Shown one piece after another: positions 1 to 12,361 of a stretch of DNA of 64,000 nucleotides (within the stretch, counting starts at the first letter, position 1; every line of letters begins with the position of its first letter). Made by a program: the position numbers and the translations under genes. The notes under the pieces were generated by a model. That model was given only the letters and a program-made list of their open reading frames with translations, did not search any database and had not been told where the DNA came from. Origin of the DNA: Smittia aterrima (Eukaryota; Arthropoda; Insecta; Diptera; Chironomidae); contig CP093829.1 of NCBI GenBank assembly GCA_033063855.1, forward strand, positions 5,404,243 to 5,468,242, given 5' to 3'.

Positions 1-3000
1 TGAGTTCCTTGATCCATTACTGAGCTCTCGAAATAGCCTCAAAGAATGAAACAATAATCTCTCGCATTATCATAATATTATTCGAGTGTTTAATTGCATT
101 TTCAAATATTTTATTCATATCGCGGCCCCTCCAATCGCCAAATTATTTTAATCAAATTCTAAATCGTGAAGGGCCCGAAGGGAAATGCTTTTAGTTTAAG
201 TGAAGCGAGTGATTTCTCTGAACTTCCCAGGAATTTTTCAATCATTCGCAAGCTTCATTGTCGTGTTAGCTTAATTTGTAGTTTTACGATCTTTTTGTGA
301 CTCAATCTGAAGGATTTTTCTCAGATGCAGGTCAACTCTCGTTGTTGGACGTTGAAGGGCGGAGTCAGAGCTTTTAACAACGTTTAAGCGTCTTAATTGG
401 CTTTATCTATGATCAACGTTATTATTAATTCATAGTTTCGCCCCAAACAATGTTGAGTTTGTTAGTTTTTCCACAGAGAGAAAAAAAAATATTAAACAAT
501 GTCGGAGGTGTCGGAAAAGTTTTAATTAATCCGGTTCTCATTTAACTTGAGTAGACTCTAACTCGCTAACTCGCCATGGCAAATGTTCACCTGTCTATTT
601 CCACTTTGTCGATTTAATTCGAGTCCGAAATAAATCATCAGCTCACACAAAAACTCTGAAGTAGAGTTCGACGTAATGAGATTCAATGTAGAAAAGGCCT
701 CAGCCGAGCGAGAGCTGTTGATTACATTAATATTAATATCGAGGCTTACTTTTTATTTTAATTGAAAACAATAAAATGTGCCCGGGACATTAAAAAGAAA
801 TCGAGAGAACTAAATATTTATAAGTTTTTATTTTGATTTTTCCGTTGTTAGTTTCGAGACATTAAACATCATTAGCTCGTCATTCCGTTAATGCTTTCGC
901 CCAGGAAGGAAACTTCTCTCTCAGGCTTTTTTCACGCTTTCGCATTCCTAGTTCACGTCTCTCCCTCAACAAACATTAAAGAGCAACGACCACTCAAAGG
1001 TTCTGAGTTAAATTTATTTTCGCTGTTAATTACGAAACATTTTTATTTGCTCGCAAAGCTCGAAAGGACTCGCGAAGTTTGGTGTGGTTTTCCTTTGTAT
1101 GTTTTATGTTAATTTAATTAGTTTTGTTTTAATCATTAATTTATAGAGCTGTGAGAAGTATAAAACAATCCTCGGAGCAGGTCGTGACGATATTTTCTAG
1201 AAAAGTACGAAAAGGAATGCACAAGCTGCTCGTTTCGCGCGATTCCCTGGTCTCTCGAGCTTGAACAAACAAAAAAAGGAACGCGGGCAATATTTCAAAT
1301 TATTTTCATGCGAATTTGGCATTAATTTGACAAAGTCATGAAATTGGAGAAAACTTTTATTTTTTGGCAGAGGAAAATGGTTTTTGACCAAGGGAAACTT
1401 CCGTCGCAGCGATTGGTCAAATCATCGAATGGTCATCGACGGCAATAAAAGTTTTTCTTATCTCGCATCTTTTAAGCGATACACGACGATGACGACGGAG
1501 GGTCAAGCAAATGGAAAAATTCCATTTCCCTTTCTCCTTCAGAGAGGAGACTAAAACAAACACGAGCAGCTTCTTTCTGTCCCCTCAGCTTCGAACAAAA
1601 ACAAACAGCAGCCAGAGTTTTCCGCTTTTCTCATCGAACGAGAGCGAGCGGAAAATAAAATATCGATGGAAAAACCACTCCCCGAAAAGAAAAAAAAGAA
1701 AAGAAGAAAGAAAAACGTTTTCCACTTGCTTCAGCTTTTTCTTTTCATCTCTCGGGGTGGATTCGTCTCTCATCTCGAGTGGGAAAATCTGCTTTTCATA
1801 TTTGGCGCTGAAACAACACGAAACTGTTATTCCTTCTGCAACTTATGATGTCTCCTCGAATGTGGAATTGTTTCAAGTGTCTTTTATCTTCTTGACGATT
1901 CTCCTTGGCGAAGAGGGAAAACATTCTCGAGATGACGACGATAAAGGCAGTGGGAGCTATTAAAAGTAAACATCTTCGCTCAAGCGACACTCGAGATTGA
2001 AATCAAACGACCATTTTCTTTCGACTTTCGAGTGGAAGACTTCTTCTCGCATTTTTCCTCGATGGCGACAATAAAATCATTTTATTATTTGCCAACGATC
2101 TCAAGTCGGCCTTAATGAGTGTCCCAGGCAACAAACTTTGTAACAGAGTTGACTCATTCGTTGATAAATCAAAGAAAATCTTCCTTTGATCGCTGGGAGT
2201 ACAATCCAGGAAGAAATTTATTGCAATTTTTACGCTCCGTTTGCTTTTATTGTCCCAGTTCTCTTGCGAAATTTTTGTTTTATCAGCGATCCCGTTTCGT
2301 TATGGACTCGAACGAATGTGAGTCGTGTGTGCCTAAAAAAATCTTCGTTCTGCTCTTAATTATCGCGGAAATGACGAGAGATTCTCTCTCGTGTAATGTA
2401 TCACTTTCCGTAATGATAGCGGCAATAAATTACATTCAAAAACTTCATTTCTCTCCTTCAACCTCTGTTGCAGCCCTTGATAAGACTTCGTTCATAATTC
2501 ACGGGACAAGATGAGATGGAGAAATGTTTGAGACTTTAATAATCTCGCGACTCATTCGTTGAATGTTTCCCAGGTTAAAGCGAGAAAAACTTTTCCTCCT
2601 TGCGAGTGTTATAAATGAATTTTCGTTCCTAGAAGCATTTGATGTTCCTGTATAATTTCTCTGGAGATAATAAAGCGAGCGAGGAGCTGAAAGATAATTG
2701 GCAAAAAAATTCATTTAATCGTTCTTACATTTCCAACACGACGAGGCGAATGGAAAAAGGATTTGTTCGAGACTTTTCTTTATTTCAGCAATTAAGATAA
2801 GCAGAAGAAGTTTCCTCGCCAAGAGAAACTATCTTGAAGATTATGATGACGACAAGAAGAAAGAAACCTGGCGACTCCATTAAATAAATTTCGCTACTGC
2901 AGTCAAGCACTTTCTGTTTATCTTTCGACTGACTCTGTCCCTTCCTCTCTCTCTGGAGTAAAAAAGAAAATCTCGACGATGAAGAAAAAACAGAATCTTG

Positions 3001-4411
3001 TCGCGTTTTTAAATCCCCGATTATTTATTTAAATGGATGCAAGGAAATCGTCGTTTGCTGTCATCTCAAAGGGTTCACTCGAATGCTGAAAGGAATCAAA
3101 AGGATTTCGGATTTATTTACCTTCTTACGATCGCGATTGTCAACGGTTGAAATGAAAAGTTGTAAAATAAATAAAATATGTTTGAGAAAAGCTTTATGGA
3201 AGCGTCTTCGTTGCCGTCCCACGACTAAGTCGCATTGCTTTATGTGATTTTAAGAAGACAAGGACGAACCGGGGGGGAGAGGATGGCGAAGGAACTTTTC
3301 CTTCAAACTTCGCAGAATCATTTGCATAAGACGTTCAACTATGCTTGAGCCGACTGGGTTAGGGAAAGCAGATTTGCCAAACGTCAGAGGAGACTTAGCG
3401 ATGACAAAATACGCAAACGGGAAAAAATGGAAATTAAAAATCACTGAAAAGTTTTCATCAATTGTTTTTCGACAGAGATTTCTTTTCTCTCCCTTTCTCG
3501 TTCCTTCCCCGGCGAATAAATTAGAATATAATTAAACAATGAAGACAGAAACTGTCGCTTGAAACCAAAACACGATGGAAATCTCTCGTTGGTGACGTGA
3601 CATGTGTTCCTTCTTATCTTTTAATTCAGCAGCAACAAATTGAATTTGCGCTCGGACCCTCAACGAGAGTTTCCTTTTGGCAGACGATAAAGAAAATTAA
3701 ATTCTTGAAAAACGCTGCAATAACAATAAAATTGAATGAAAGTACTTCACCCGACTATTTATCACTTCATTTGTAGCAGTTTAAACGATAAATTTTTATT
3801 TACTGGACTCTCGATTCGACCAAACACCAAATTTATTATTTCCCTCTCCAACAACTCTTCGTTGAAAGTTGAAAGGGATGAAATGCATTCCCGAGGCAAT
3901 CGAATAGATTTTAAAATGTTAAAAGAAAATATTTTTTTATTTATCTAGGAAATCCAATTGACCGTCGATACTTATGCAAAAAGGGGAAGAAACTTTGAGA
4001 GATAAAAGGAAAGAGAAGATAATTTATTTGATATTTAAGTAAACGATGAAAGCTTCAACTCTTTCATCTTTAAACAAAATTATTCTTCATGTTGATAAGT
4101 TAAAATAAATTTAACTTCATTAGGTTGTGAATAAATTCTCTTTACCTTGTTAGTTGGCGGATTCAATGACAAATTTTATTCTTTTCGCAATAAGTTATTT
4201 TATTTAGTAAAAGTCGTTAGAGAAATTCAAAATAAGTTTCTCGAGCTTCTATCATAGCGACATCTTCAGAAAGTCGAGATTAAGAAGCAAAGCCATCCGG
4301 CCAAAGGCCATTTTTTGATATGGTTTAGATTTGTTCACGCATATCTCCTTCACCATTAATTTTATTTTTCCTTAGTCTAAGATCTTAACAATGAGATATT
4401 CACATAAGGTT
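1..4411. other. Non-coding AT-rich stretch, no gene recognised
   Basis: Open frames here are short or of low complexity. The longest, 150 aa at about 1511-1963, is rich in Ser, Lys and Phe and has no recognisable domain or splice structure. Many short words such as tctcg, cgag and aataaa recur, as is common in insect intergenic or intronic DNA. It could be distal regulatory sequence or part of a long intron of a gene outside the window. No RNA gene was seen. Confidence 0.5.
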
Positions 4412-5069
4412 TTAGCCAAACGTTTCTTTATGCTTTGTGTTTGCGGTTGCAGTGATTGTTACGATTCCAATTCTTTTTCCAAGTTTTGTAAAAGCTTCGA
4501 CGGTTAGTTTATAGTCGCCTGATGCAAAATTAGACACCACTGAGTTGGTTGAAATTGTCAAATTTTGAACTATAAGGTCCTAAATATCAAAAATATTTTA
4601 TAAAAAATTTCTAATTGACGCAATGACTCAAACCTTGTAAGGACATTTATGAAGAACTGAACCTGCTCCCCCGTCTCTTAATATTTGAAAAATATATGAG
4701 AAGACTAAATTGTCTTCCGATATATCCAACAACTTGCAAATTTCAACCATTTTCGTTCCCAAAACTTGTCGATAAATGTTTCCATAGCGATAATAAAGTA
4801 TTACTGTCACCTATAACGAACAACGACATTAGATTCTCAGCTAACTTATTAATCACATCAATCCTATTCCTGACCATAACGTTGTCAATTGGTTTCTTAA
4901 AAATGACCTTGACATTGATGGTGGAGACTTGACGACTGTAGGATTTTGCAAAACAAGAGAAATTGCCATAGGCGTATTCCGATCCGTTACAACGAACACT
5001 TGAAATATAAGCATATTCTGCATTCAATGACAACATGAACGACGTAAATAGAAGAATTACTAAAAACAT
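4412..5069 (-). CDS. DUF1091-like secreted protein, copy A (intact)
   Basis: Three exons on the minus strand (5069-4875, 4810-4634, 4579-4412) join in phase 0 to give 179 aa. The N-terminus is a signal peptide (MFLVILLFTSFMLSLNA). Exon 1 then carries two cysteines (SSVRC, FSCFAKSYSRQVSTINVKV). Exon 2 carries YYRYGNIYRQV, a Cys and the family hallmark HKCPYK. Exon 3 carries NLTI...NFASGDYKLTVEA and ends KHKETFG. This layout matches the insect DUF1091 family (the group that includes Drosophila CheA/CheB-type proteins), whose members are secreted and may bind lipids or pheromones; that role is family knowledge, not visible here. Intron 1 uses a GTCAGG donor, weaker than the GTGAGG of several sister copies. 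An upstream in-frame ATG at 5105 lies before the likely transcription start, so MFL is chosen. Confidence 0.85.
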
Positions 5070-5090
5070 TTCACGTATAAACAATGAATA

Positions 5091-5135
5091 AACTGGCAAC
5101 GACATTTGAGAGTGTCATGGTTTTGTATAAAAATA
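5091..5135 (-). promoter_or_regulatory. Core promoter of DUF1091 copy A (TATA and initiator)
   Basis: On the minus strand a TATA-like TTTATACAAA lies at about 5124-5133. About 31-33 bases downstream is CCAGTTTATT (5096 downward), which resembles the arthropod initiator. The same pair recurs before copy D, and the TATA alone before C and F; several other copies keep only a CCAGTT-type word. This places transcription start about 25 bases before the MFL start codon. Confidence 0.5.
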
Positions 5136-5568
5136 GTTTTAAAAATTTCAATTTCACTAATTGCTCGTAGATAATTGGGTGAATATGGAATTAAAATTTG
5201 TTTCACGGATTTCCTGCATAACTTTAAAATTTAAATGTTTTATTCCTACATATAGGAAAACCCTATTAGAGTAACAAAACCTACTCGAGACAATTCGGAC
5301 ATGACTTCAGCTGAGAAGAAAAAATTCTTATAAGGCGACGTTGTTTTTATTCAGGCTTTCGATGTTAGATAGTTAACTAAATAAATTAACTTCAATTCAG
5401 TATATTCACTTATCTATAAAATAAAGTGTTTCGCGAGAAAAAAAAATCACAAAAACTGCGCATTGAGATTTCATCAAAGATTTGTTCACGCTATCCCCTT
5501 CACCAATAATTTTATTTGTCTTTTGTCTTAAATCGTAGCAGTGACATATATATATATTCACTTCATAT

Positions 5569-6217
5569 TTAGCCAAACGTTTCTTTGTGCTTTGTTTTTA
5601 TCGTTGAAATGGCTGTTACGATTCCAATTCTCCTCCCAAGCTTTGTAGAAGCTTCGACGGTAAGTTTATAATCGCCTGATGCAAAATTAGACAACACTGA
5701 GTTGATTGGAATTGTCAAATTTTGAACCATAATTTCCTAAACATCAAAAATATTTTATAAAAAGTTTATAATTACGCAATGACTCAAACCTTGTAAGGAC
5801 ATTTATGAATCAATGAACCTGCTCCCGCATCTCTTAATGTTTGAAAAATGTATGAGAACATTATATTTTCTTCCGATATATCCAACAACTTGCACAATTC
5901 AACCATTTTCGTCTCCAAAACGTGTCGATAAATGTTTCCATAACGGTAGTAAAGTTTAAAGTTCACCTATAAGACATTAGATTCTCAGCTGATTTATAAA
6001 TCACATCAATCTCTTTCCTCACCAAGAAGTCATCAATTGGTTGCTTAAAAATGACCTTGACATTGATGGTGGAGACTTGACGACTGTAGGACTTTGCAAA
6101 ACACGAGAAATTTGAATAAGCGTATTCCGATCCGTTACAACGAACACTTGAAATATAAGCATTTTCTGCTTGCAATGAAATGCAAAAAAAGGTGCAGAGA
6201 TAAACTAGTAAAAACAT
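5569..6217 (-). CDS. DUF1091-like secreted protein, copy B (intact)
   Basis: Exons 6217-6023, 5966-5790 and 5736-5569 join in phase 0 to give 179 aa. It has the same plan as copy A: signal peptide MFLLVYLCTFFCISLQA, then SSVRCNGSEYAYSNFSCFAK, YYRYGNIYRHV and IHKCPYK, with the C-terminus KHKETFG. Intron 1 is 56 bp with a strong GTGAGG donor and CTAAT branch site; intron 2 starts GTTTGAG. The upstream flank differs from that of copy A and matches G, J and K (shared block around 6290-6350), so this gene belongs to a second promoter subgroup. No lesion was seen. Confidence 0.85.
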
Positions 6218-6533
6218 TTTTTTTTGCAACTCGAAATGAAATAAACTGGTGAAATAAAAAAGTTTTGAGAGTTTCAAACTTTTTCGAAACCTCTATAAAT
6301 AATTTTGTAGTATCCGGAACAAATAATTAGATCGCTCTCGAATTAAAAATTTTTTGCTTTTACTTTTTTGTAAAAAAAACTTTAACATTTATTTTAAACC
6401 TTTAATTTAAAACCATTTTTGTCGTGCTTATCGGAAGCATGGTTCACAAATATTTCAACAGCTAGCTCGAAATTTATTTTTCTTTGCGCACATCTCCTTC
6501 ACCATTATTTATATATGTAAATATAAATTATAC

Positions 6534-7183
6534 TTAGCCAAACGTTTCTTTATGCTTTGTGTTTAGAGTTGAAGTGACTGTAATGATTCCAATTCTCTTT
6601 CCAAGTTTTGTAAAAACTTTGACGGTAAGTTTATAAGCTCCTGATGCAAAATTAGACAATACGGCGTTGGTTGGAATTGTCAAATTTTGAATTATAATGT
6701 CCTAAATATCAAATATATTTAATAAAAAATTTCTAGTTGGCGCAATGACTCAAACCTTGTAAGGACATTTATGAATCAATGAACCTGCTCCAATTTCTCT
6801 TAATATTTGAAAAATGTAGGAGAACAATACATTTTCTTCCGATTAATCCAACAACTTGCACAATTCAACCATTTTTGGCTCCAAAACTTGTCGATAAATG
6901 ATTCCATAACGATAGTAAAGTTTTGCTTTCACCTATAAAGACATTAGATTCTCCGCTAATTTATAAATCACATCAATCTCTTTCCTGACAGTGAAGTCAT
7001 CAATTGGTTGCTTAAAATGACCTTGACATTGATGGTGGAGACTTGACGACTGTAGGACTTTGCAAAACAAGAAAAAATTCCATAGGCGAATTCCGATCCG
7101 TTACAACGAACACTTGCGATATAAACATTTTCTGCTTGCAATGAAATGCTAAACGAAATGCAGAGAAGAACTACTAGAAACAT
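6534..7183 (-). pseudogene. DUF1091-like copy C, frameshift plus stop
   Basis: The three exon blocks (7183-6990, 6932-6756, 6701-6534) align with the intact copies, but two lesions break the frame. Exon 1 is one base short in a T-run (around 7013-7017 on the plus strand): after STINVKVI the frame changes, and the block is 194 instead of 195 bp. Exon 2 has an in-frame TAA where sister copies read Ile (LLD-stop-SEEN, near 6843). The signal peptide, HKCPYK and exon 3 are preserved, so decay is recent. A sequencing error could explain the single-base deletion but is less likely to explain both. Confidence 0.8.
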
Positions 7184-7482
7184 TTTACACAAGCATTGAA
7201 TAAAATAAAATGCTAAGGTCATTTAAGTGTCTCATGATTTTGTATAAATATAATTTTAAAAATTCGTTCTTCTAATTGCTCGAAAATAATTGGATAAATA
7301 TCGAATTAAAAATTTGCTTAACGGATTTCCTGAAAACCATTAAAATTTAAAATAATTTCAGATTTTATTCCTACAAATAAGAGAAACCTTAGTAGAGCCA
7401 CAAAACCCACTCGAGACAATATTCCATGCGAAACAATTGGGACTTCAGCTGAGAAGAAAAAATTCTTATAAGGCGTTGTTTT

Positions 7483-9356
7483 ATTTAATTAGGCTTCCGA
7501 TGTTAGATTAGATTAGATTAGATTAGATTTACGCTCGTGGGTGCCCACAGACACAATCCCATTTCACTCATTCATATAAAAATCATCATGAGTTTCCTGG
7601 TCCGGCTGGCGAGACATACATCGCAACGGTGGGTCATTACAGGCGAAAGACGTCAGCTTAGCATCCCGCTCGCCAAGGCTACTCAGATGCTACCCTAAGG
7701 GCATGCACCACTGTTATGAATAACGGCCCCACAGCGTGCTAAGGGTAGACAAAATCAAGGGAGGACCCGATGTTAGACAACCGTCTGGTCCACCAGGGGG
7801 GACAAGTCCCTCTGCATGCATAAATAAATCAATAATAAAAGTGCAACGTCTTTAAAAAGACGAGGGACCCTCAAATGCAAATTGATCATATTGAGGTCAT
7901 TACAACATCTCAGGGGATGAGGGACCTTCAATTGATATAAAAACGGCTATCAAATTGAAGTCGGTATTTTAAATGCAACGTCTTTAGAAAGACGAGGGAC
8001 CCTCAAATGCAAATTGATCATATTGAGGTCATTACAACATCTCAGGGGATGAGGGACCTTCAATTGATATAAAAACGTCTATCGAATTGAAGTCGGTTGG
8101 GATGTCAAAAGTATGAAGCTTATGTATGCATTGCGAAGCTAAAGCATTATAATGTTCATTGACTTCTGTTATTTTGATAAATGAAATGTGAGTTGTGAAA
8201 TGTCTTACGACGAGAATCCGAAGATCCTAAATGCTCGTATAACTCTTCTAAGAAGAAGCTAATGAGTCATGATTGTTTGTTTCCCTAACATGGATCATTT
8301 CCAATTAAAGTGATTTTTTAATAAATCGTGACTTGGTTTTCTAAATTTTACTCTACTCTCAGTTCATAATGCTTAATACTTAATTCTTGGTCACATTGCC
8401 ACTGACATAGGAGATCAATTATAGAGACTTTTAAAAATTTGACAAAAGTTCAATTCTTATCGCTCAATAAATATTACTTGGTCACATTGCCACTGACATG
8501 CAAGTTTCGCCCCTTAATCACTCCCTTCTCTTTAATTATAGAATCCTTTAACAGCAAAACTTTCAAAAATTTTGAGCAGGGGTTCCCCAGACCTTTCACT
8601 AACTAGTAAAAATGCGTGTTGTTATTGTTAGTAATCATTTGGCTACCCTCGATCAGGATGAGGATGGAAATCAAGAAGTCTTTCCAGACTCATTGAGAAA
8701 GGCAAGCTTAGATGCTCTTGTGGAGCCGAGAGGTTATTCGGAGGACGAATGTTTTCTCTTGTTAACTAAGCGCGATCTTCCGAATTTCCATCCTAATCCC
8801 ATTTCTTCTCCCTTCGACCCTTGTTAGTATCACTTAACCTTGCTTGCTCCAATCCATGCCGGGTTCACAGCTTATCGCTGGGTCTCACAGCTCTTGACTC
8901 TCGTTCTCTTGACTTTTTGTTGTTGTTGATGTTGATTGTAGACTTTTATTATTGAGAATTCACTTCACTTTAATTTAGATAACTAATTTTTTTATCTCGC
9001 ATACTTAATTTCACTTTTAATGTTATTCACTATTTCTGATTTAATTCATTTTGTGTTCTTATTGCCAAATTCACTTCACTTTTCACTTTTTCTCTCCACT
9101 TTTCATAATTTTTTTTTGGTTCTATTTCACCATCTATTGAAAATTACAAATTGAACACTAAACCGACTTTATTCTATGAAACTTGACACTATTTAACACT
9201 GTATTCACTCAAGCTATTGATTTTAATCATAACAAACTCCGAAAACGCGATATAAACTACTTTAATTTAATAAAAACACTTTCCCGATTATTTTCCGATC
9301 TTAACCCCTCAAAGGGCGCGCAACTCCTCCATTTAATTAGGCTTCCGATGTTAGAT
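7483..9356 (-). mobile_element. Retroelement-like insertion with 26-bp target duplication
   Basis: A 26-bp block at 7483-7508 is repeated exactly at 9331-9356 and brackets about 1.82 kb of foreign sequence. Related uninterrupted sites exist upstream of copy A (about 5335-5400) and copy F (about 14450-14480), which supports an insertion. The left inner edge is five copies of AGATT; read on the minus strand these form a simple TAATC-type 3' tail, as in many non-LTR retrotransposons. The adjoining 300 bp is more GC-rich than its surroundings. No reverse-transcriptase frame is visible, so it is non-autonomous or internally deleted. A 71-aa plus-strand frame at 8612-8827 has no recognised homology. 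Confidence 0.7.
7843..8098. repeat. 132-bp tandem duplication inside the insertion
   Basis: Two head-to-tail units start at 7843 and 7975, each opening GCAACGTCTTT and running to AATTGAAGTCGG, and differ at only a few positions. A 22-base word beginning CTTGGTCACATTGCC also occurs twice nearby (about 8388 and 8478). This is internal structure of the surrounding retroelement. Confidence 0.85.
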
Positions 9357-9484
9357 AGTTAAATAAATTAGCTTTAATTCAGTATATTCACCTTTTTATT
9401 TAATAAAGTGTTTCGCATATCTCCTTCACCATTATTTTATTTTTCCTTAGTCTTAAATCGAATCAGTGATATATAACCAAATAT

Positions 9485-10135
9485 TTAACCGAACGTTTCT
9501 TTGTGCTTTGTGTTTACGGTTGAAGTGATTGTAACGGTTACAATTTTCTTTCCAAGTTTTGTAAAAGCTTCGACGGTAACTTTATAATCGCCTGATGCAA
9601 AATTGGACACCACGGAGTTGATTGGAATTGTCAAATTTTGAATTATAATATCCTAAATATCAAAAATATTTTGTAAAAAGTTTCTAATTGACGCAATGAC
9701 TCAAACCTTGTAAGGACATTTATGAATCACAGAACCTGCTCCACCTTCTCTTAATATTTGAAGAATATATGAGACTACTAAATTCTCTTCCGATTTATCC
9801 AACAACTTGCATGCTTCAACCATTTTTGTCTCCATAACTGATCGGTAAATGTTTCCATAGCGATAGTACAGTTTAAAGTCAACCTGTAACGACATTAGAT
9901 TCTCAGTTTATATCAAAATTACATGAATCTCTTTCCTGACTTTAACGTCATCAATTGGTTGCTTGTAAATGATCTTGACATTGATGGTGGAGACTTGACG
10001 ACTGTAAGATTTTGCAAAACAAGAGAGATTTCCATAACTGAATTCCGATCCGATACACCTGACACTTGAAATATAAGCGTTCTCTGCTTGCAATGACACC
10101 ACAGATGAAGTGATTAGAAGAACTACTAAAAACAT
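9485..10135 (-). CDS. DUF1091-like secreted protein, copy D (intact)
   Basis: Exons 10135-9941, 9883-9707 and 9652-9485 join in phase 0 to give 179 aa. Signal peptide MFLVVLLITSSVVSLQA is followed by SSVRCIGSEFSYGNLSCFAK, then exon 2 with YYRYGNIYRSV, VEACKLLDKSEEN and IHKCPYK, and exon 3 ending KHKETFG. Without intron 1 the frame would stop at once (HVILI-stop), which supports the splice; the donor is GTCAGG. Its 3' side faces the retroelement insertion and its 5' side a decayed exon relic. Confidence 0.85.
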
Positions 10136-10383
10136 TTTACGTACAACCATTGAATAAACTGACAAAGTCATTTAAGAGTGTCATGGTTTTGTATAAAAAC
10201 AGTTTCAAAAATTCATTTACCATTTGCTCAAATTATATTCACGGATATCCCGCAAAGCATTAAATTTTAAAATGTTTTTAGTTTTTTTTCCACATATTTA
10301 AGAGAAACCATTTATTACGACTATTTAGATCAGATAAAAATTAAAGATGACTATCACACATTTCCTTAATATATAAAGTTCAT

Positions 10384-10466
10384 GAAGGAATCAATTTGCT
10401 CACTTCAAGCTTTTTTGTATCCATAACTTGTCCGTAAATGTTTCCGTAACGATAGAAAAGACTACA
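10384..10466 (-). pseudogene. Relic of a DUF1091 second exon
   Basis: About 80 bp read on the minus strand as FYRYGNIYGQVMDTKKLEVS, a degenerate match to the start of exon 2 of the array genes, followed by a stop. No matching exon 1 or 3 adjoins it. It is probably what remains of a copy cut up by unequal recombination or by the neighbouring element. Confidence 0.6.
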
Positions 10467-10660
10467 GAAAACATAAGTCTAACTTTGAAATTTTATTCTG
10501 ACTTCCTTGAAAGCATCTATTCGATTCGAATTATCAATTCTGGTAGAAGAGCTATCAGCTTAACGGAAAATTAAACATTGAAAGATTTTAAATTAAAACC
10601 ATGTAATTTTTAGGGTTTTTCATCCGAAGGATGGAATACCCTATTATGGTCACTTTGTCC

Positions 10661-10710
10661 GTAGTCTGTAGTCTGTAGTCTGTAGTCTGTAGTCTGTAGT
10701 CTGTAGTCTG
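10661..10710. repeat. Heptanucleotide microsatellite (GTAGTCT)n
   Basis: Seven perfect GTAGTCT units plus one base lie just inside the left end of the inverted-repeat element. Confidence 0.95.
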
Positions 10711-11112
10711 TTATTGAGATAACTCGCGAACGAAATGAGCTAGCGATATGATTTCTTCACTAATCGATAAAGATCGGAAATAGAAAAAGGGGATTTTTTG
10801 GAATTTTCGCTAGCTCATCAGGATCGGGCCCACGGGCCCGAAACCTGGAATCTCCATACAAAAAGACGATTTGAAAATTGGAACTCTATCTAGTTGAGAA
10901 CGGCAGCAGCTAGCTACTTCTGGTTTTCGCCATTTGGTTCAGTTTATAAGTAAGCCGGGGCTGACCGAAGTTGGGCTTGATAGCTCAAGTGGTTCGGGCC
11001 CACGGGGCTGGAGTCTGGTGAGCTCCATACAAATTTTTCAAACTTTATCGATTTCTTCATATTTCTTTACTTTTTTGCTGACACTTCTTCACGAGAAATG
11101 TTCAGCGTGCTT

Positions 11113-12361
11113 AAACGAATCCCAGAGCTGGACCAGATATTGGATCCACCTCTGATGAGCTCAGAGTGGAACTTCATTGTCTTAAGACTTAGAGCATTGC
11201 GTTCTTTTCATGAAATGTTTAACTGGTCACGACTAAGCGATAAATCCCAGAAAATCCAAGCTCCACTCATTGGATCCAACTCTGGTGAGCTCAGAGTGGA
11301 ACTTCATTGTCTTAAGACTTAGAGCATTGCGTTCTTTTCATGAAATGTTTAACTGGTCACGACTAAGCGATAAATCCCAGAAAATCCAAGCTCCACTCAT
11401 TGGATCCAACTCTGGTGAGCTCAGAGTGGAACTTCATTGTCTTAAGACTTAGAGCATTGCGTTCTTTTCATGAAATGTTTAACTGGTCACGACTAAGCGA
11501 TAAATCCCAGAAAATCCAAGCTCCACTCATTGGATCCAACTCTGGTGAGCTCAGAGTGGAACTTCATTGTCTTAAGACTTAGAGCATTGCGTTCTTTTCA
11601 TGAAATGTTTAACTGGTCACGACTAAGCGATAAATCCCAGAAAATCCAAGCTCCACTCATTGGATCCAACTCTGGTGAGCTCAGAGTGGAACTTCATTGT
11701 CTTAAGACTTAGAGCATTGCGTTCTTTTCATGAAATGTTTAACTGGTCACGACTAAGCGATAAATCCCAGAAAATCCAAGCTCCACTCATTGGATCCAAC
11801 TCTGGTGAGCTCAGAGTGGAACTTCATTGTCTTAAGACTTAGAGCATTGCGTTCTTTTCATGAAATGTTTAACTGGTCACGACTAAGCGATAAATCCCAG
11901 AAAATCCAAGCTCCACTCATTGGATCCAACTCTGGTGAGCTCAGAGTGGAACTTCATTGTCTTAAGACTTAGAGCATTGCGTTCTTTTCATGAAATGTTT
12001 AACTGGTCACGACTAAGCGATAAATCCCAGAAAATCCAAGCTCCACTCATTGGATCCAACTCTGGTGAGCTCAGAGTGGAACTTCATTGTCTTAAGACTT
12101 AGAGCATTGCGTTCTTTTCATGAAATGTTTAACTGGTCACGACTAAGCGATAAATCCCAGAAAATCCAAGCTCCACTCATTGGATCCAACTCTGGTGAGC
12201 TCAGAGTGGAACTTCATTGTCTTAAGACTTAGAGCATTGCGTTCTTTTCATGAAATGTTTAACTGGTCACGACTAAGCGATAAATCCCAGAAAATCCAAG
12301 CTCCACTCATTGGATCCAACTCTGGTGAGCTCAGAGTGGAACTTCATTGTCTTAAGACTTA
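11113..12361. repeat. 130-bp satellite array, about 9.6 units
   Basis: The 130-bp unit contains GGATCCAACTCTGGTGAGCT and AAATGTTTAACTGGTCACGA. It repeats head to tail with no differences noticed between internal units; the first unit (11113 to about 11190) is diverged. Each unit contains a 60-codon open frame that is only a by-product of repetition, because 130 is not a multiple of three and the frame does not carry through. Near-identity points to recent expansion or strong homogenisation, or to an assembly copy-number artefact. Confidence 0.95.

Noticed and set aside
1511..1963. 150-aa plus-strand frame
   Set aside because: Low complexity, no start context, domain or exon partner; other frames overlap on both strands.
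4743..4874. Read-through of intron 1 in copy A as coding sequence
   Set aside because: The open frame runs on into a shifted frame of exon 2; splicing restores the family sequence, and sister copies stop inside the same intron.
8612..8827. 71-aa frame inside the retroelement
   Set aside because: Antisense to the likely element orientation, no recognised domain, and bounded by unrelated repeats.
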